From Anaerolineaceae bacterium (GTDB taxonomy: Bacteria > Chloroflexota > Anaerolineae > 4572-78), in assembly GCA_024762375.1 (NCBI GenBank), contig JANTHQ010000153.1, positions 1 to 5,680 of the forward strand: a stretch of 5,680 bases of DNA. The letters run 5' to 3'. Of the stretch, positions 4,742 to 5,680 are shown one piece after another. Made by a program: the position numbers and the translations under genes. The notes beneath the pieces were generated by a model, which did not search any database, was not told where the DNA came from, and saw nothing but the letters and a program-made list of their open reading frames with translations. Within the stretch, counting starts at the first letter, position 1, and every line of letters begins with the position of its first letter.

Positions 4742-4813
4742 AAATATTTGCTGGTATTATCATTTTATGACACTTTTTATCAGAAGTCAATACTTTTCAG
4801 GGTGCAAATATTT
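4742..4813. repeat. Inverted 10-mers AAATATTTGC / GCAAATATTT flanking the sigma promoter
   Basis: AAATATTTGC is at 4742-4751 and its exact inverse GCAAATATTT is at 4804-4813; the pair is centred on the promoter of the sigma gene (4762-4790). A third AAATATTT core lies at 4823-4830. Paired operator half-sites are one reading. In such AT-rich DNA coincidence is a serious alternative. Confidence 0.45.
4762..4790 (-). promoter_or_regulatory. Promoter of the sigma factor gene
   Basis: On the minus strand, TTGACT (4785-4790, 5 of 6 consensus bases), a 17-bp spacer and TAAAAT (4762-4767, 5 of 6) form a good sigma-70 promoter. Initiation near 4755 gives a leader of about 120-140 nt that contains the CTACC/GGTAG segments. 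Because the sigma factor's own region 4 recognises this class of -35 box, autoregulation is conceivable. Confidence 0.72.
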
Positions 4814-4945
4814 AATTTTACGAAATATTTATACTGCGGTCATTAAATCCGTCATTATCATATCACATTTAAGCCATATTGCCTGACGGCAACCAATCAA
4901 CTCCCCTACGCCCGACGAACAGTCGGCAAATACAAAAGCGTCAGA

Positions 4946-4974
4946 TTGATTTACCACGCGATTTACAGTAATAT
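4946..4974 (+). promoter_or_regulatory. Candidate promoter for ribonuclease Z
   Basis: TTGATT (4946-4951) and TAATAT (4969-4974) are separated by 17 bp. Each matches 4 of 6 consensus bases. A start near 4981 would leave a leader of about 47 nt. Spacing and location are good; the boxes are mediocre. Upstream bases 4818-4945 contain no supported gene and only small hairpins, TTGCC-TGAC-GGCAA (4879-4892) and CCGAC-GAACA-GTCGG (4912-4926). Confidence 0.45.
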
Positions 4975-4984
4975 ATGCTCACGC

Positions 4985-5000
4985 GCACACCGATGTGTGC
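4985..5000 (+). promoter_or_regulatory. Hairpin at the 5' end of the ribonuclease Z mRNA
   Basis: GCACAC (4985-4990) and GTGTGC (4995-5000) form a perfect 6-bp stem with a CGAT loop, a few bases after the predicted transcription start. It could stabilise the message or act as a DNA operator. It is too far from the ATG at 5028 to cover the ribosome site. Confidence 0.42.
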
Positions 5001-5027
5001 ACAATCATCTCAACAGAAAGAACCATT

Positions 5028-5680
5028 ATGTTTGAAATTATCTTTTTGGGAACATCTGCGTCTGCGCCATCGGTCAGCCGGGGGCTTTCGGCGAATTTGG
5101 TGCTGTATAAAAATTATCGTTTTTTGATTGACTGCGGCGAAGGGACTCAGCGCCAGCTGCTGCAAAGCGGGCTCGGGTTTCGTAAGTTGGATAAAATTTT
5201 GCTCACCCACGGGCACCTGGACCACATTTTGGGGCTGGGCGGACTGGCATCCACGTTCAGCCGGTGGGAAGCCATCGACCACATTGAAATTTTCGGCGGT
5301 AAACCTGCGCTGCGCCGAGTGAAAATCCTGATTGAGGAGGTGGTGCTGGGCAATGCCACACCCCCCATCCGCATCGATTATTGCCCGCTGGGTGATGCAC
5401 CCATTATGGAAAACGGTTCGTTCAAACTGAGCGCCTTCCCCGTGCGACATCGTGGGCCGGGTTGTTTTGGCTTTTTATTTGAAGAGAAACCGCGCCGCCC
5501 ATTCAACCCCGAAAAAGCAACCGCGCTCGGTATTCCGTTTGGGCCGGAGCGGAAAAAGCTTGTTTCCGGAGAAACCGTCACACTGACCGATGGCCGGACT
5601 GTCACCCCCGATGATGTGCTGGGCGAACCGCTGCCGGGCACAAAGTTGGCATTTATGGCAGATGTTGGAAAAACAGACGG
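5028..5680 (+). CDS. rnz: Ribonuclease Z (3' end outside the window)
   Basis: The reading frame is open from the ATG at 5028 to the window end, giving 217 codons plus two bases of the next. RNase Z is a metallo-beta-lactamase-fold endonuclease that cuts tRNA precursors at the 3' end. The N-terminus has FLGTSASAPS (6-15), DCGEGTQRQ (35-43) and the zinc-binding THGHLDH (60-66). H141 in PVRHRGP is the next expected metal ligand. An insert with KPRRPF and GPERKKL...GE.VTL.DGR.V.PDDVLGEP (about 155-200) is of the kind I associate with Chloroflexi homologues. D212 in FMADVGKTD is the expected bridging ligand, although the usual GD is AD here. The family is about 300-330 residues, so roughly one third is missing. 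The ribosome site is weak (GAAAG, 5016-5020). Start choice is supported by alignment of the LGTSASAPS strand. Confidence 0.92.
   Translation, partial: MFEIIFLGTSASAPSVSRGLSANLVLYKNYRFLIDCGEGTQRQLLQSGLGFRKLDKILLTHGHLDHILGLGGLASTFSRWEAIDHIEIFGGKPALRRVKILIEEVVLGNATPPIRIDYCPLGDAPIMENGSFKLSAFPVRHRGPGCFGFLFEEKPRRPFNPEKATALGIPFGPERKKLVSGETVTLTDGRTVTPDDVLGEPLPGTKLAFMADVGKTD

Noticed and set aside
4767..4886. 39-codon + strand frame starting at an ATG in the AT-rich spacer
   Set aside because: It overlaps the sigma promoter, has no ribosome site, and its composition is what AT-rich non-coding DNA gives.
5010..5450. Minus-strand open frame of 146 codons
   Set aside because: It is antisense to ribonuclease Z, whose metal-binding motifs lie in the opposite frame.

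Overview
The window reads as an ordinary stretch of a bacterial chromosome with moderately high GC, probably from a Chloroflexota (Chloroflexi) member. That placement is an inference. It rests mainly on the ribonuclease Z at the right end, whose long insert with the PRRPF...GPER...L..GE.VTL.DGR...D.VLGEP pattern I associate with Chloroflexi-type RNase Z, and on the DUF4013 and DUF4126 membrane genes. No phage, plasmid, CRISPR, tRNA or rRNA feature is visible.

Layout. Bases 1-87 hold the last 28 codons of DNA polymerase I (polA, + strand). Bases 88-480 hold no gene. They contain a short ACTAGTAC repeat block, three clustered DnaA boxes, an intrinsic terminator for polA and an 81-bp cloverleaf-like palindromic repeat. 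Three small multi-pass membrane protein genes follow on the minus strand. In transcription order they are DUF4013 (2277 to 1618), DUF4126 (1606 to 1031) and a TM2-like protein (918 to 481). The first two are 11 bp apart and clearly an operon; the third lies 112 bp further on, past a spacer of degenerate short repeats. The operon has a strong promoter (TTGTCA, 17 bp, TATAAT) back to back with a weaker candidate promoter for the next gene, and a 15-bp palindrome sits between the two.

The + strand gene at 2492-3514 is an extended short-chain dehydrogenase most like L-threonine 3-dehydrogenase. It ends tail to tail with a minus-strand sigma-70 family factor (4616 to 3696). Between them lie a second palindromic repeat, whose ends resemble those of the first, and a strong terminator for the sigma gene. 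A 370-bp AT-rich spacer separates the sigma gene from the divergent ribonuclease Z gene (5028 onward, cut by the window end). It carries a promoter for each gene and unusual symmetric sequence in the sigma leader.

The genes do not form one pathway: polA, the sigma factor and rnz are information-processing genes, the dehydrogenase is metabolic, and the membrane trio is uncharacterised. I see no convincing new multi-gene system. The best leads are the DnaA-box cluster behind polA, the two palindromic elements sharing TGTCATT-type ends, the four-segment CTACC/GGTAG leader of the sigma gene, and the membrane protein cluster.
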